Below are positions 49,974 through 58,637 of a stretch of DNA of 64,000 nucleotides, in pieces. A model generated the notes under the pieces. It made no database searches. It saw only the letters and a program-made list of their open reading frames with translations, and was not told where the DNA came from. The number at the start of each line of letters is the position of its first letter. Within the stretch, counting starts at the first letter, position 1. The position numbers were made by a program, and so were the translations under genes. This DNA is from an uncultured Clostridium sp. GTDB taxonomy: Bacteria; Bacillota; Clostridia; TANB77; CAG-508. The DNA lies in assembly GCA_902496295.1 (NCBI GenBank), contig CABVAF010000001.1, positions 62,001-126,000 of the forward strand, read 5' to 3'.

Positions 49974-51111
49974 TTTATGTAATATATTAAAAAAAGAATT
50001 AAGAGAATTATTTAGAGATAAAAAATCACTAGCAATGATGTTAATTATACCAATATTTATACCACTACTAGTAATTGGTATGTCTGCTTTATTTGAGGCG
50101 CAAATAAGTAAAGATGTAGAAGAATATAATAAAATTGGTTTTGCTTATGAAATGACAGAAGAAGAAAAAGCAATTGCAGAAGAAATGAAAATTGAAGTGA
50201 TAAATGGGAGAGAAGAAGAACTACAACAGAAATATGAAGAAGGAGAAATAGACCTATATATCACAAAACAAGATAATAAATATATTATTAATACAGATGG
50301 CTCTGATACAAGTGCATTCTCTAGTACATTAATGGAAACTTATTTTGATACATATAAACAATATTTGCAACAAAACTATTTGCAAAAAAATAGCATTCAA
50401 GCAAGTGAAGTACTAAATATTATAACCGTGGAAGAAAATGTAATAGAACAAGATAACTACTTTGCTAATTATATAAAAAATTATGCCTTTTTATTTATAA
50501 TGATGGCAATAACGGTATCTGCTACTTATCCTGCAACAGATACAACAGCAGGGGAAAGAGAAAGAGGAACATTGGAAACCTTATTAACATTTCCAATAAA
50601 GAGTAAGGACATCATTGTAGGAAAATTTTTAGGAGTTACAGTATCTTCTATTATTACAGGAATTATCAGCTTAGTACTTGCTATTATATCACTTGTTGTC
50701 ACAAAAAATATGTTTTCTATATATGAAGGAATAGATACAATGTTTTCTCCAATTACTATATTGTTTGCAGTAATAGTAATTATAGCATATTCATTCTTTA
50801 TTAGTGGATTATGTATTAGTATTGCAAGTACATCAAAAACATTCAAGGAAGCTCAAAGTGCATTAACACCATTAACATTTATATCATTCTTCCCTGGTAT
50901 GATAGCATTTATGATGGGAATTACTACAACACCAATATTATCAATAGTGCCATTTTTGAATTTTACATTAATATTTACTGATATTAATAATGGAAATATA
51001 GATATGTTAAATATACTACTAATGGCGATATCTACAATTATTTATATCAGTTTTATATTTACATATATTATAAAACAGTATAAATCAGAAAAAGTATTGT
51101 TTGCGAAATAA
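49963..51111 (+). CDS. ABC-2 type permease (NatB-like)
   Basis: A 382-residue membrane subunit. The first helix (about 22-42) is followed by a large outside domain (about 43-175) and five helices in the C-terminal half. TDTTAGERERGTLETLLTFPIKSKDIIVGKF is the family's coupling-helix region (given here only as its order). It should pair with the ATPase upstream to export a small molecule or ion, as in NatAB. AGGAGG lies eight bases before ATG 49963. With the ATPase broken the transporter may be non-functional. Confidence 0.9.
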   Translation: MKNNLCNILKKELRELFRDKKSLAMMLIIPIFIPLLVIGMSALFEAQISKDVEEYNKIGFAYEMTEEEKAIAEEMKIEVINGREEELQQKYEEGEIDLYITKQDNKYIINTDGSDTSAFSSTLMETYFDTYKQYLQQNYLQKNSIQASEVLNIITVEENVIEQDNYFANYIKNYAFLFIMMAITVSATYPATDTTAGERERGTLETLLTFPIKSKDIIVGKFLGVTVSSIITGIISLVLAIISLVVTKNMFSIYEGIDTMFSPITILFAVIVIIAYSFFISGLCISIASTSKTFKEAQSALTPLTFISFFPGMIAFMMGITTTPILSIVPFLNFTLIFTDINNGNIDMLNILLMAISTIIYISFIFTYIIKQYKSEKVLFAK

Positions 51112-51240
51112 AAAGATGTCAGAAGTAAAGGGCAGAAAATACCTTCTGTAAGAGAGCTAGCCTTGGCGATGAAGGTTAACCCAAACACAATGCAAAAAGC
51201 ATTAGTGGAACTTGAAAATGAAAAATACAAAGGTGAATAA
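51112..51240 (+). pseudogene. GntR (YtrA-type) regulator remnant
   Basis: Immediately after the permease stop and in the same frame, the DNA reads RSKGQKIPSVRELALAMKVN, then PNTMQKALVELENEKYKGE before a stop. This is the second half of the winged-helix domain of YtrA-type GntR regulators, which commonly accompany ABC transporters. The N-terminal helices, any start codon and the C-terminal end are absent. It is a relic and not a gene. Confidence 0.8.
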
Positions 51241-51279
51241 GATTAATTAATAATCAAATAAAAATTATATATATTTTAA

Positions 51280-51316
51280 AAATATGTATAATTTTTTTGA
51301 TTTTTTATACATATTT
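51280..51316 (+). terminator. Inverted repeat before the fic gene
   Basis: AAATATGTATAA and TTATACATATTT form a perfect 12-bp stem with a 13-base loop. It may end the ABC transcript. The right arm is repeated once more at 51343-51354. Confidence 0.45.
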
Positions 51317-51354
51317 GTTGAAAATATATAAAAAATATGATATTTTATACATAT
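51303..51354 (+). repeat. Direct repeat flanking the fic promoter region
   Basis: TTTTATACATAT occurs at 51303-51314 and 51343-51354, 40 bases apart, with TTGAAA (51318) between. The second copy lies just before the GGAGG of fic. It looks like a paired operator. Confidence 0.4.
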
Positions 51355-51365
51355 GGAGGTAAAGT

Positions 51366-52427
51366 ATGAAATTAGAAATGTTACCATATAAAAATATTAA
51401 TTTAAAAACAAATAAAATTTTAGAGCAATTAACTTTATCATCAAGAGCATTAGCAGAATTAAAAGGTTATGCAAATACTATTCCCAATATGCATATTCTA
51501 ATAAATGCTGTAACTATTAATGAAGCTAAAGATAGTAGTGCTATTGAAAATATTGTTACCACTCATGATGATATTTATAAAGTTTTGACAGAAAGTGGTT
51601 ATAAAGAGGAAAATGCCAAAGAAGTTGTAGATTATAGAAATGCTATCTGGCTTGGATATGAGCAAATAAGAAAAGATGATTATATTAATACAAATACTAT
51701 TATCAAAATACAAGGAACTATTGAACATAATAATGCAGGAATTAGAAAATTACCAGGCACGGAATTAAAAAATTCAATCACTGGAGAAACAATATATACT
51801 CCTCCTCAAAATGAGCAAGAAATCAGAACCTATTTAAAAAATTTAGAAGATTTTATAAATGATAATGCAGATGGTATAGATCCATTAATAAAGGTTTGCT
51901 TAATACATTATCAATTTGAAAGTATACATCCTTTTTACGATGGAAATGGAAGAACAGGAAGAATATTAAACATTTTATATCTTGTATTAAATAATTTAAT
52001 TGACAACCCAATTTTATACTTAAGCAAATATATAAATAAGACAAAACAAGAATATTATAAATTATTTAATGAAGTTAGAAATAACAATAATTTTGAAGAT
52101 TGGATACTATACATTTTAAAGGGAATTGAAATAACTTCTAAAGAAACAATATTTTTAATTGAAAAGATTCAAAATGAAATGAAAGACTATAAAGAAGAAT
52201 TTAAAAGTAAGCTACCTAAAATATATTCAAAAGAATTATTAGAAAGCTTGTTTTATGAAGTTTATACCAAAATATCATATATCGAGAAAGCATGTAATGT
52301 TACTAGACTTACTGCATCTTCGTATTTGAATCAGTTAGAAGAAGCAGGTCTTTTAGAATCCGAAAAAATTGGTAGAGAAAGATTGTATAAGAATGTTAGA
52401 CTGATAAAATTATTGTCAGAAAATTAA
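51366..52427 (+). CDS. Fic family protein (self-inhibited AMPylase type)
   Basis: A 353-residue Fic-domain protein. The catalytic motif HPFYDGNGRTGR is intact near residue 188. An N-terminal inhibitory motif of the class II type (S-x3-E-N as SSAIEN at 58-63) is present, so the enzyme should hold itself in check. The N-terminal part is the Fic_N type (LPYKNINLKTNKIL), and a winged helix at the C-terminus (VTRLTASSYLNQLEEAGLL) probably binds DNA, allowing autoregulation. GGAGG precedes the ATG. Targets are unknown. Confidence 0.92.
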   Translation: MKLEMLPYKNINLKTNKILEQLTLSSRALAELKGYANTIPNMHILINAVTINEAKDSSAIENIVTTHDDIYKVLTESGYKEENAKEVVDYRNAIWLGYEQIRKDDYINTNTIIKIQGTIEHNNAGIRKLPGTELKNSITGETIYTPPQNEQEIRTYLKNLEDFINDNADGIDPLIKVCLIHYQFESIHPFYDGNGRTGRILNILYLVLNNLIDNPILYLSKYINKTKQEYYKLFNEVRNNNNFEDWILYILKGIEITSKETIFLIEKIQNEMKDYKEEFKSKLPKIYSKELLESLFYEVYTKISYIEKACNVTRLTASSYLNQLEEAGLLESEKIGRERLYKNVRLIKLLSEN

Positions 52428-52469
52428 ATACTATATAGAGAAATAGGAATTTATCGAGGAGCTGATTTA

Positions 52470-53306
52470 ATGTCAAAAGTATGGTTTATAACAGGTGCTA
52501 GTCGAGGAATGGGATTAGAAATAACAAAGACAGCACTAAAAAATGGTGATTGTGTAATTGCTACAACTAGAAGTGAAAATGGATTAGATTTATCAAATGA
52601 GTATAAAGATAGATTTTTAAATATACAATTAGATGTTGCTGATTTTACACAAGAGCAAGTAAATAGTGCAGTAGAAAAAGCAGTAAAACAATTTGGAAGA
52701 ATTGATATATTGGTAAATAATGCAGGACATGGAAGAATAACAAATTTTGAAGAAACAAGTGAGGAAAATATTAGAGAGATATTTGAACTAAATGTTTTTG
52801 GACTTATGAGAGTAACGAGAGCAATACTTCCAGTTATGAGAAAACAAAAAAGTGGGCATATATTCAATATTGCTTCAGCAGCAGGATATGGAGCAGGACC
52901 AGTAGCATATCATACATCAAAATTTGCAGTTACAGGCTTTTCAACTTGTCTAGCATTTGAAGTAGAACCCTTTAGAATTAAAGTTACGAATGTTGCACCT
53001 GGATTATTCAGAACAAGTTTTTATAATAAAGGAGCCATGAGAACAGAATTAGATATTCATATTGAAGATTATGATAATTTTCGTTGGCAAGATGATTTTG
53101 TAAAAAATAATAGTAATCATGAACAACCAGGAGATCCAACAAAATTAAGTGAGTTAATATATGAAGTATCAAATACTGCAACTCCACCTTTGCATTTGCC
53201 AGTAGGAAAAGATGCTGTAGAAACAATAGAAAGTTTAGAAAATAAACTAAAAGAAGATGTAGATAACTGGAAAGATAAAGCAAGTAAAACAAGTTTTGAT
53301 AGTTAA
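52470..53306 (+). CDS. SDR family NAD(P)-dependent oxidoreductase
   Basis: A 278-residue short-chain dehydrogenase. Rossmann motif TGASRGMG at 8-15, NNAG at 83-86, catalytic S136, Y147 and K151 (YHTSK) are present, followed by VAPGLFRTSFY. The C-terminal extension fits classical SDRs acting on bulky alcohols or ketones. GAGGAG lies seven bases before the ATG. No operon partner is evident. Confidence 0.93.
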   Translation: MSKVWFITGASRGMGLEITKTALKNGDCVIATTRSENGLDLSNEYKDRFLNIQLDVADFTQEQVNSAVEKAVKQFGRIDILVNNAGHGRITNFEETSEENIREIFELNVFGLMRVTRAILPVMRKQKSGHIFNIASAAGYGAGPVAYHTSKFAVTGFSTCLAFEVEPFRIKVTNVAPGLFRTSFYNKGAMRTELDIHIEDYDNFRWQDDFVKNNSNHEQPGDPTKLSELIYEVSNTATPPLHLPVGKDAVETIESLENKLKEDVDNWKDKASKTSFDS

Positions 53307-53414
53307 ATCCAAATTACAATTTGAAATGGAGTTGAAATATTATGGATAATGAGAGTAAAAAAAATTTTGAAAGTAATTTGATAGAATTATAATAATTAGA
53401 AAGCGAGAAATATT

Positions 53415-53960
53415 ATGAAATATATAGCATTATTGAGAGGAATAAATATAAGTGGTAAAAATAAAATTGCAATGAGTGAGTTAAAAAAGGAATTTGCGAA
53501 TTTAGGATATAAAGAAGTAATTACTTATCTAAATAGTGGTAATATCGTTTTTGATAGTGATATAAATAATAAAAATATAATTAAGAATAATATACAATTA
53601 ATGATAAAAGATAAATTTGATTTTGATATACCAACTTATATTATGACATCACAAGAACTGGAAGAATTAATAAATCATAATCCAGACTGGTGGGGAAAAG
53701 ACGATAAAGATATATATGACAATATAATATTTATTATTCCACCAACTACTTATGATGAGATATTTAATATAATAGGTAGACCAAACGATTATGAAAAAAT
53801 ACAGGAATATAAAAACAATATTTTTTGGTCTTTTGATTTAAAAAATTATAGAAAGACTAATTGGTGGAGTAAAGCAGCAAATACAAATGTAAGTGGTAAG
53901 ATTACAATAAGAACTGCTAATACTATGAAAAAGATATTAGAAATATGTAAAAATAAATAG
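53415..53960 (+). CDS. DUF1697 family protein
   Basis: A 181-residue cytosolic protein of the DUF1697 family. Its typical beginning MKYIALLRGINISGKNKI, the middle TYLNSGNIVFDS and the end LKNYRKTNWWSKAAN then ITIRTANTMKKI are clear. The function is unknown; such genes are common in accessory regions of gut Firmicutes. GAAAGCGAG precedes the ATG, a modest ribosome-binding site. Confidence 0.88.
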   Translation: MKYIALLRGINISGKNKIAMSELKKEFANLGYKEVITYLNSGNIVFDSDINNKNIIKNNIQLMIKDKFDFDIPTYIMTSQELEELINHNPDWWGKDDKDIYDNIIFIIPPTTYDEIFNIIGRPNDYEKIQEYKNNIFWSFDLKNYRKTNWWSKAANTNVSGKITIRTANTMKKILEICKNK

Positions 53961-53992
53961 TAATTTATCGTTAAGATTGAGGAGGAATTAAT

Positions 53993-54382
53993 ATGAAATA
54001 TAAAGTAAAGGTTACAGTAATAGATAAAAAGTTATATCCAGAATTACAGGAACAATATTGTGCTGATTCAAAAGCAGGAGCTTGTCCTTGCTATAATGTA
54101 GGAGATGAATTTATCTTTGAAAGAGATGGAGAAAAAGATGATTTTTGGCACATGGGATTAAATACATTAGTAAAGACAAGTGCAAATCCAGATACTGTTG
54201 CAGGAGGATCAAAAATGCCACATTGTTCAGAATTATGGGATGCAATATCAAGATATATTTATACAGGTTTACAAGGTGGTTCAATTATGAAAGGTTGGAT
54301 GAAAGAAGAAAACACAATGATAGCTTGTTGCTCTGATGGAACTAGACCTGTTATTTTTAAAATTGAAAGAATCGACTATTAG
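53993..54382 (+). CDS. TIGR04076 family protein
   Basis: A 129-residue Cys-rich protein matching the TIGR04076 pattern: YKVKVTVIDKKLYPELQ at the start, ACPCYNVGDEFIFE, SELWDAISRYIYTGLQGG in the middle and ACCSDGTRPVIFKIER at the end. The conserved cysteines suggest metal or redox chemistry, but no activity is known. AGGAGG precedes the ATG. It lies 32 bases after the DUF1697 gene, so the two may be co-transcribed. Confidence 0.82.
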   Translation: MKYKVKVTVIDKKLYPELQEQYCADSKAGACPCYNVGDEFIFERDGEKDDFWHMGLNTLVKTSANPDTVAGGSKMPHCSELWDAISRYIYTGLQGGSIMKGWMKEENTMIACCSDGTRPVIFKIERIDY

Positions 54383-54698
54383 TAAGGAATTACAATTTTG
54401 CAGTTTGAAAATAAAATAATAAAAGCACTTATTGAGAAAATGATAAGTGCTTTAACTTGTATTTAGGGAATATATTTAAAAACCCTATAATGTAACAGCA
54501 TAAAATATTTCTCTTTTTATGTAAGTGAATACTCAATATGAGGATGAATTTCATATAAATAAGGTATGCAAACATGGGCAGTATTAAATTAATCATCTCG
54601 AGAAATTACAATATTGAGGGCAGGTAATAAGTTGAAAATGAGTATATTTTATTGTATAATTGTAACGAAAATTAGTAATTTATAGAGAGGATTTAATT
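54383..54698 (+). other. Intergenic region with terminator and promoter
   Basis: No gene recognised in these 316 bases. A hairpin with arms AAAGCACTTAT and ATAAGTGCTTT (54421-54454) ends the upstream unit. A promoter, TTGAAA at 54632-54637 and TATAAT at 54655-54660 with a 17-base spacer, serves the next gene. The stretch between (54470-54630) may be decayed coding DNA but matches nothing I know. Confidence 0.7.
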
Positions 54699-55106
54699 AT
54701 GGAAAATATAAAAAAAGAAGAACTTGAAGAATTAGTGGGAATTGATAAAGCTAATATTTTTTATAATATTGTTGATGAAATAACAAAACTTTATGATATG
54801 GAACAAATATGGAATATCGGTGGCAAAAAATGGACTTATGAATATAAGTTTAGAAAAGGTGGGAAAACTTTATGTGCATTTTATTTTAAGGATAACACAT
54901 TGGGATTTATGATAATCTTTGGTAAAGACGAAAGAATTAGATTTGAAGAAATAAGAAGCGAACTTTCATCTGAAATATTAGAAAACTATGACAATGCAGA
55001 AACATTCTACGATGGAAAATGGGTTATGTTTGATATAAAAAACAACTCAATAATAGAAGATTTAAAGAAGTTACTATTTATAAAAAGAAAGCCAAATAGA
55101 AAGTGA
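54699..55106 (+). CDS. DUF3788 family protein
   Basis: A 135-residue protein of the DUF3788 family. The core WTYEYKFRKGGKTLCAFYFKD, then ERIRFEE and the C-terminal DLKKLLFIKRKP are characteristic. A YdhG/DUF1801-like fold is likely and the function is unknown. GAGAGG precedes the ATG and a good promoter lies at 54632-54660. It begins a three-gene run with an SRPBCC and a ClbS/DfsB-like protein. Confidence 0.8.
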   Translation: MENIKKEELEELVGIDKANIFYNIVDEITKLYDMEQIWNIGGKKWTYEYKFRKGGKTLCAFYFKDNTLGFMIIFGKDERIRFEEIRSELSSEILENYDNAETFYDGKWVMFDIKNNSIIEDLKKLLFIKRKPNRK

Positions 55107-55133
55107 TATAAGTTATAAATTCTGGAGGTATTT

Positions 55134-55532
55134 ATGATAATCTCAAATATAAAAAAAGAATTTAATTGTGATAAAGACAAATTATGGAATATCATCACAG
55201 ATAATACTAATTATTCTTGGCGAAGTGATTTATCAAAAATAGATATTATAGATAATACACACTTTATTGAATACACAAAAAATAATTTTCCTACTTATTT
55301 TACTATTACAGCAAAAGAAAAAATAAAAGAATATAAGTTTAATTTAGAAAATGCTAATATGAAAGGAAAATGGGTTGGTATTTTTAGAGAACTTCCGAAT
55401 GGTAATATTGAACTAGATTTTACAGAAGAAATAGAAGTAAATAGCTTTATTATGAAATTATTAGCAAAACATTATCTAAAAAGCCAACAAAAGAGATATA
55501 TGAGAGATTTAGAAAAAGAGTTGAATAAGTAA
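55134..55532 (+). CDS. SRPBCC (START/polyketide-cyclase-like) family protein
   Basis: A 132-residue protein with the helix-grip layout: IKKEFNCDKDKLWNIITDN at the start, YSWRSDLSKIDIID, TITAKEKIKEYKFNLEN, a middle WVGIFRELPNGNIELDFTEEIEV and a long C-terminal helix with YLKSQQKRYMRDLEKEL. This fold binds hydrophobic ligands. Specific role unknown. GGAGG lies seven bases before the ATG. Confidence 0.82.
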   Translation: MIISNIKKEFNCDKDKLWNIITDNTNYSWRSDLSKIDIIDNTHFIEYTKNNFPTYFTITAKEKIKEYKFNLENANMKGKWVGIFRELPNGNIELDFTEEIEVNSFIMKLLAKHYLKSQQKRYMRDLEKELNK

Positions 55533-55550
55533 TAGAAAGGTATAAAAATC

Positions 55551-56054
55551 ATGAAGTATAATAATAAATTAGAATTAACAGAAACAATTAAAAATAATGC
55601 AAATTCATTTATAAAAGAGTATTCTGATATAGAAGAAACATCTATGAATAAGATTAATGAGGAAATAGACTATAACCCTTTTCAGATGTTAGCATTTTGT
55701 ATAGGATGGATGGATTTAGTTTTAGCTTGGGAAGATGAAGAACAAAAAGGAATGAAAGAAACATCAGTTGCAACAGAATGGAAGTGGAATGATTTAGGTT
55801 GGTTATATCAAAGTTTTTATAATAAATACAATAATTATTCCTTAAATGAATTAATAAACACCTTTAATCAAAAAGTGGAAAGTATAGTAGATTTAATAAA
55901 TAATTTATCTGATGAAGAACTATTTGAAGATGGAAAAAGGAATTGGGCTAAAACGAATGGTAAGGAGTTTAGCATATGTAGATTAATTCATTTAAACACT
56001 ATTGCTAATTTTAAAAATTTTAGAGGTAAAATTAGAAAGTGGAAAAAATGTTAA
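55551..56054 (+). CDS. ClbS/DfsB family four-helix-bundle protein
   Basis: A 167-residue DinB-like four-helix protein of the ClbS/DfsB (DUF1706) family. LTETIKNNANSFIKEYSDI at the start, LAFCIGWMDLVLAWE, then ATEWKWNDLGWLYQSFYNKY and FSICRLIHLNTIANFKNFR match the family. ClbS gives resistance to colibactin by ring hydrolysis; most relatives are uncharacterised. GAAAGG precedes the ATG. It ends the three-gene unit, followed by a terminator. Confidence 0.85.
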   Translation: MKYNNKLELTETIKNNANSFIKEYSDIEETSMNKINEEIDYNPFQMLAFCIGWMDLVLAWEDEEQKGMKETSVATEWKWNDLGWLYQSFYNKYNNYSLNELINTFNQKVESIVDLINNLSDEELFEDGKRNWAKTNGKEFSICRLIHLNTIANFKNFRGKIRKWKKC

Positions 56055-56283
56055 ATAACTACAAATTACAATTTTAAAGCAGATTTAATCTGCTTTTTAT
56101 TATGGTATAGGAAAAATTGCTTTTTCTATATCATAACAAATCGCTTCACTCTAACTATGCACACAAATTTTACTTACGTAAAATTTGGCGTGCGAACAAT
56201 AATGCGGGCTTTGAAATGTTATAAATAGAGATAATGTTCGAAAATGCCCGCTATTATTTTTTCTAAAAATTTTCAAAAAACTA
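56055..56283 (+). other. Intergenic region dense in hairpins
   Basis: No gene seen. It holds a terminator (AAAGCAGAT/ATCTGCTTT, 56076-56098), a second hairpin (56103-56134), a GC-richer stem with AAATTTTAC/GTAAAATTT (56165-56186) and a large terminator-like stem AATAATGCGGGC/GCCCGCTATTATT with T run (56198-56263). The last one lies just upstream of the TetR-controlled promoter and insulates it. Confidence 0.65.
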
Positions 56284-56312
56284 TTGACACCGTGTCAGAA
56301 ATGATATATACT
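56284..56312 (+). promoter_or_regulatory. Promoter of the flavoprotein operon
   Basis: Consensus TTGACA at 56284-56289 and TATACT at 56307-56312 with a 17-base spacer. Confidence 0.85.
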
Positions 56313-56334
56313 TACGATACTGACATAGTGTCAG
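56285..56334 (+). promoter_or_regulatory. Two TetR-type operators
   Basis: TGACACCGTGTCA (56285-56297, perfect palindrome) overlaps the -35 box, and CTGACATAGTGTCAG (56320-56334) lies just after the start of transcription. A TetR-family gene is second in the operon, so autoregulation is likely. Confidence 0.8.
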
Positions 56335-56367
56335 AAAATAATAAATAATAGAAAGGTGGTATATTAT

Positions 56368-57297
56368 ATGGAATTACCCAAAATTGCTCTAGGAGCATGG
56401 GCATGGGGAAATGACGGAACTTTTGGAGATAAATATACAGCAAATGATTTAAAAGAAGTATTTGATGAAGGAATGAAAAAAGGATTAAATTTATGGGACA
56501 CAGCATTTGTATATGGAATGGGACAAAGTGAAAAAATATTAGGAGAATTTATTAAAAATTATGAAAGAAAAGATTTAATAATTTCAGATAAATTCACACC
56601 ACAATGTGAAGATGGAACACCAGAAGCAATGGAACACATGATAGAAAATAGTATGAAATTATTAAACATAAATGATAGTATAGATATCTATTGGATTCAT
56701 AATCCTATGGATGTAGAAAAATATACACCAATGCTTATACCATTATATAAAAAAGGAATAATAAAGAATGTAGGTGTATCAAACCATAATTTAGAAGAAT
56801 TAAAAAAGGCACAAGAAATTTTAGATAAAGAAGGAATAAAAATAGTAGCATTACAAAACCATTACAGTTTATTAAATAGATCAAGTGAAACTTCAGGATT
56901 ATTAGATTATTGTAAAGAAAATGATATTACATTTTTTGCTTATATGGTACTTGAACAAGGAGCATTAACTGGAAACTTTGATACAAAACATCCATTTCCA
57001 GAAGATTCAGACAGAGGAAAAAGCTATAATGACAAATTAGATAAATTTGAAGAATTAAACAAAGCCCTAGAAGAAGTGGCTAAAAAGCATAATACAAAAA
57101 TACCAGTTATAGCAATAGCGTGGGCAATTAATAAAGGTACACTTCCAATTATAGGAGTAACAAAAGCAAAACATATTGATGATGCAAAAGAAGCAACAGA
57201 AATTACATTAAGCCAAGAGGAAATAGAATATTTAGAAAAGACAGCAGAAAAATTAAATGTATCAACAATAAGATATTGGGAAAAAGAAATGAAATAA
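56368..57297 (+). CDS. Aldo/keto reductase
   Basis: A 309-residue NADPH-dependent oxidoreductase with a TIM-barrel fold. The catalytic tetrad can be read as Asp and Tyr in LWDTAFVYG, Lys in IISDKF and His in IYWIHNP. GVSNHNLEELKKA and the C-terminal cofactor loop PIIGVTKAKHIDDAKEA are typical. Start ATG 56368 follows AAAGGTGG by eight bases; an in-frame codon at 56356 is inside that site. It is the first gene of the TetR-controlled operon. Confidence 0.93.
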   Translation: MELPKIALGAWAWGNDGTFGDKYTANDLKEVFDEGMKKGLNLWDTAFVYGMGQSEKILGEFIKNYERKDLIISDKFTPQCEDGTPEAMEHMIENSMKLLNINDSIDIYWIHNPMDVEKYTPMLIPLYKKGIIKNVGVSNHNLEELKKAQEILDKEGIKIVALQNHYSLLNRSSETSGLLDYCKENDITFFAYMVLEQGALTGNFDTKHPFPEDSDRGKSYNDKLDKFEELNKALEEVAKKHNTKIPVIAIAWAINKGTLPIIGVTKAKHIDDAKEATEITLSQEEIEYLEKTAEKLNVSTIRYWEKEMK

Positions 57298-57316
57298 AAG
57301 CAAAGAAGGAGAAAAA

Positions 57317-57928
57317 ATGTCAAAAGAATTAGAAGATAAAAGAAAAGAAGAAATCATAAATGCTTGTTTAAAATTATATGAAACAAGAAATTTTAAAGAT
57401 ATAACAATAAAAGATATAGGAGATATTATATCTCTATCAAGACCAAGTATTTATAATTATTTTCATACAAAAGAGGAAATATTTTTAGAGTTATTAAAAA
57501 GAGAATACATTTTATGGATAGAAGAATTAGAAAAAATGATACAAGAAAATAAAGAACTTGACAAAGAAAAATTTGCTGAGTTACTTGCAAAATCTGTTGA
57601 AAGCAGACAAAGAATGTTAAAACTATTATCTATGAATATGTATGATATAGAAGAAAATAGTAGGTTAGAAAAACTCGTTGAATTCAAAGAAGTATTTGCT
57701 AAATCTATGGAAACAATGAAACTATGTTTAGACAAATTTTTTAAGCAAATGCAGGAAGAAGAAAAGATAGATTTTATATATACTTTTTTCCCATTTATGT
57801 ATGGAATATATCCATATACAATGGCAACAGATAAGCAAAAACAAGCAATGAAAATAGTAGGTTATCCATATAATTATATGACTATTTACGAAATAACATA
57901 TAAGGCATTAAAAAAGATACTAAAGTAA
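57317..57928 (+). CDS. TetR family transcriptional regulator
   Basis: A 203-residue repressor. N-terminal helix-turn-helix: IINACLKLYETRNFKDITI, then IKDIGDIISLSRPSIYNYFHTKEEIF. The ligand domain is helical and not informative about the effector. AAGGAG precedes the ATG. It probably binds the two palindromes in front of the operon and so controls its own synthesis and that of the seven enzyme or membrane genes around it. Confidence 0.93.
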   Translation: MSKELEDKRKEEIINACLKLYETRNFKDITIKDIGDIISLSRPSIYNYFHTKEEIFLELLKREYILWIEELEKMIQENKELDKEKFAELLAKSVESRQRMLKLLSMNMYDIEENSRLEKLVEFKEVFAKSMETMKLCLDKFFKQMQEEEKIDFIYTFFPFMYGIYPYTMATDKQKQAMKIVGYPYNYMTIYEITYKALKKILK

Positions 57929-57956
57929 ATACGAAAATATAGAATTGGAGAAAAAT

Positions 57957-58637
57957 ATGAAAAAGAAAATAAGAATAATTATTAATATTTTAATGACTAT
58001 ATTTTTTATTACACTAATGGGTTACCATATAACAGGAAACAAAATACATGAATATTTAGGAGTTATTACACTTTTATTAGTCATTATTCACAATATATTA
58101 AATATTAAATGGTATAAAAGCATAGTAAAAGGAAAATACAATTTTCAAAGAACATTTTTAACAATGATAGACCTATTATTACTAATAGATACCATAGGAA
58201 TAGCAATTAGTAGTATGATAATTTCATCTGAAGTATTTGAATTTTTAAATATCCAAACAACAATGTTTGGAAGAAGATTACACATGGTTACAACCTCGTG
58301 GGGATTCATACTTATATCTGCACATATTGGTTTACATCTAGGAAGTGTAATATACAAACTAAAAGATAAACTTAAAAATAGCACATTTGAATATGTATAT
58401 TACTTTATTTTACTAGCAATAATGCTATTTGGTGGATATAGTTTTATTACAACAAGATTTTGGGAAAATATGTTTTTATTAACTGATTTTAGTTTTTTTG
58501 AATTTGATAAAAGCCCAATAATTATTTATTTGGAATATGTTGCAATTCTAATATTTGTAGCTTTTATCATATATGGAATTATCCATATAACCAAAAATAT
58601 AATAAATAAATTAAAAAAGGGAGGAAAAAAGATATGA
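57957..58637 (+). CDS. DUF4405 membrane protein, possible heme-binding electron carrier
   Basis: A 226-residue protein with six likely membrane helices in a DUF4405/cytochrome-b-like layout. Histidines in helices (GYHITGNKIHEYLG, LVIIHNILN, RRLHMVTTSWGFILISAHIGLHLG) are placed where di-heme b-type proteins have ligands. It may pass electrons across or along the membrane to the anchored flavodoxins encoded next. Start ATG 57957 follows GGAG. It overlaps the flavodoxin gene by 4 bases (ATGA). The heme idea is inference. Confidence 0.75.
   Translation: MKKKIRIIINILMTIFFITLMGYHITGNKIHEYLGVITLLLVIIHNILNIKWYKSIVKGKYNFQRTFLTMIDLLLLIDTIGIAISSMIISSEVFEFLNIQTTMFGRRLHMVTTSWGFILISAHIGLHLGSVIYKLKDKLKNSTFEYVYYFILLAIMLFGGYSFITTRFWENMFLLTDFSFFEFDKSPIIIYLEYVAILIFVAFIIYGIIHITKNIINKLKKGGKKI

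Noticed and set aside
54145..54336. A 63-codon + strand frame inside the TIGR04076 gene
   Set aside because: It overlaps a recognised protein family in another frame and has no independent start signals.
54470..54630. Possible decayed gene in the gap before the DUF3788 gene
   Set aside because: Short open stretches exist on the + strand, but none matches a known family or has a ribosome-binding site; left as unexplained intergenic DNA.
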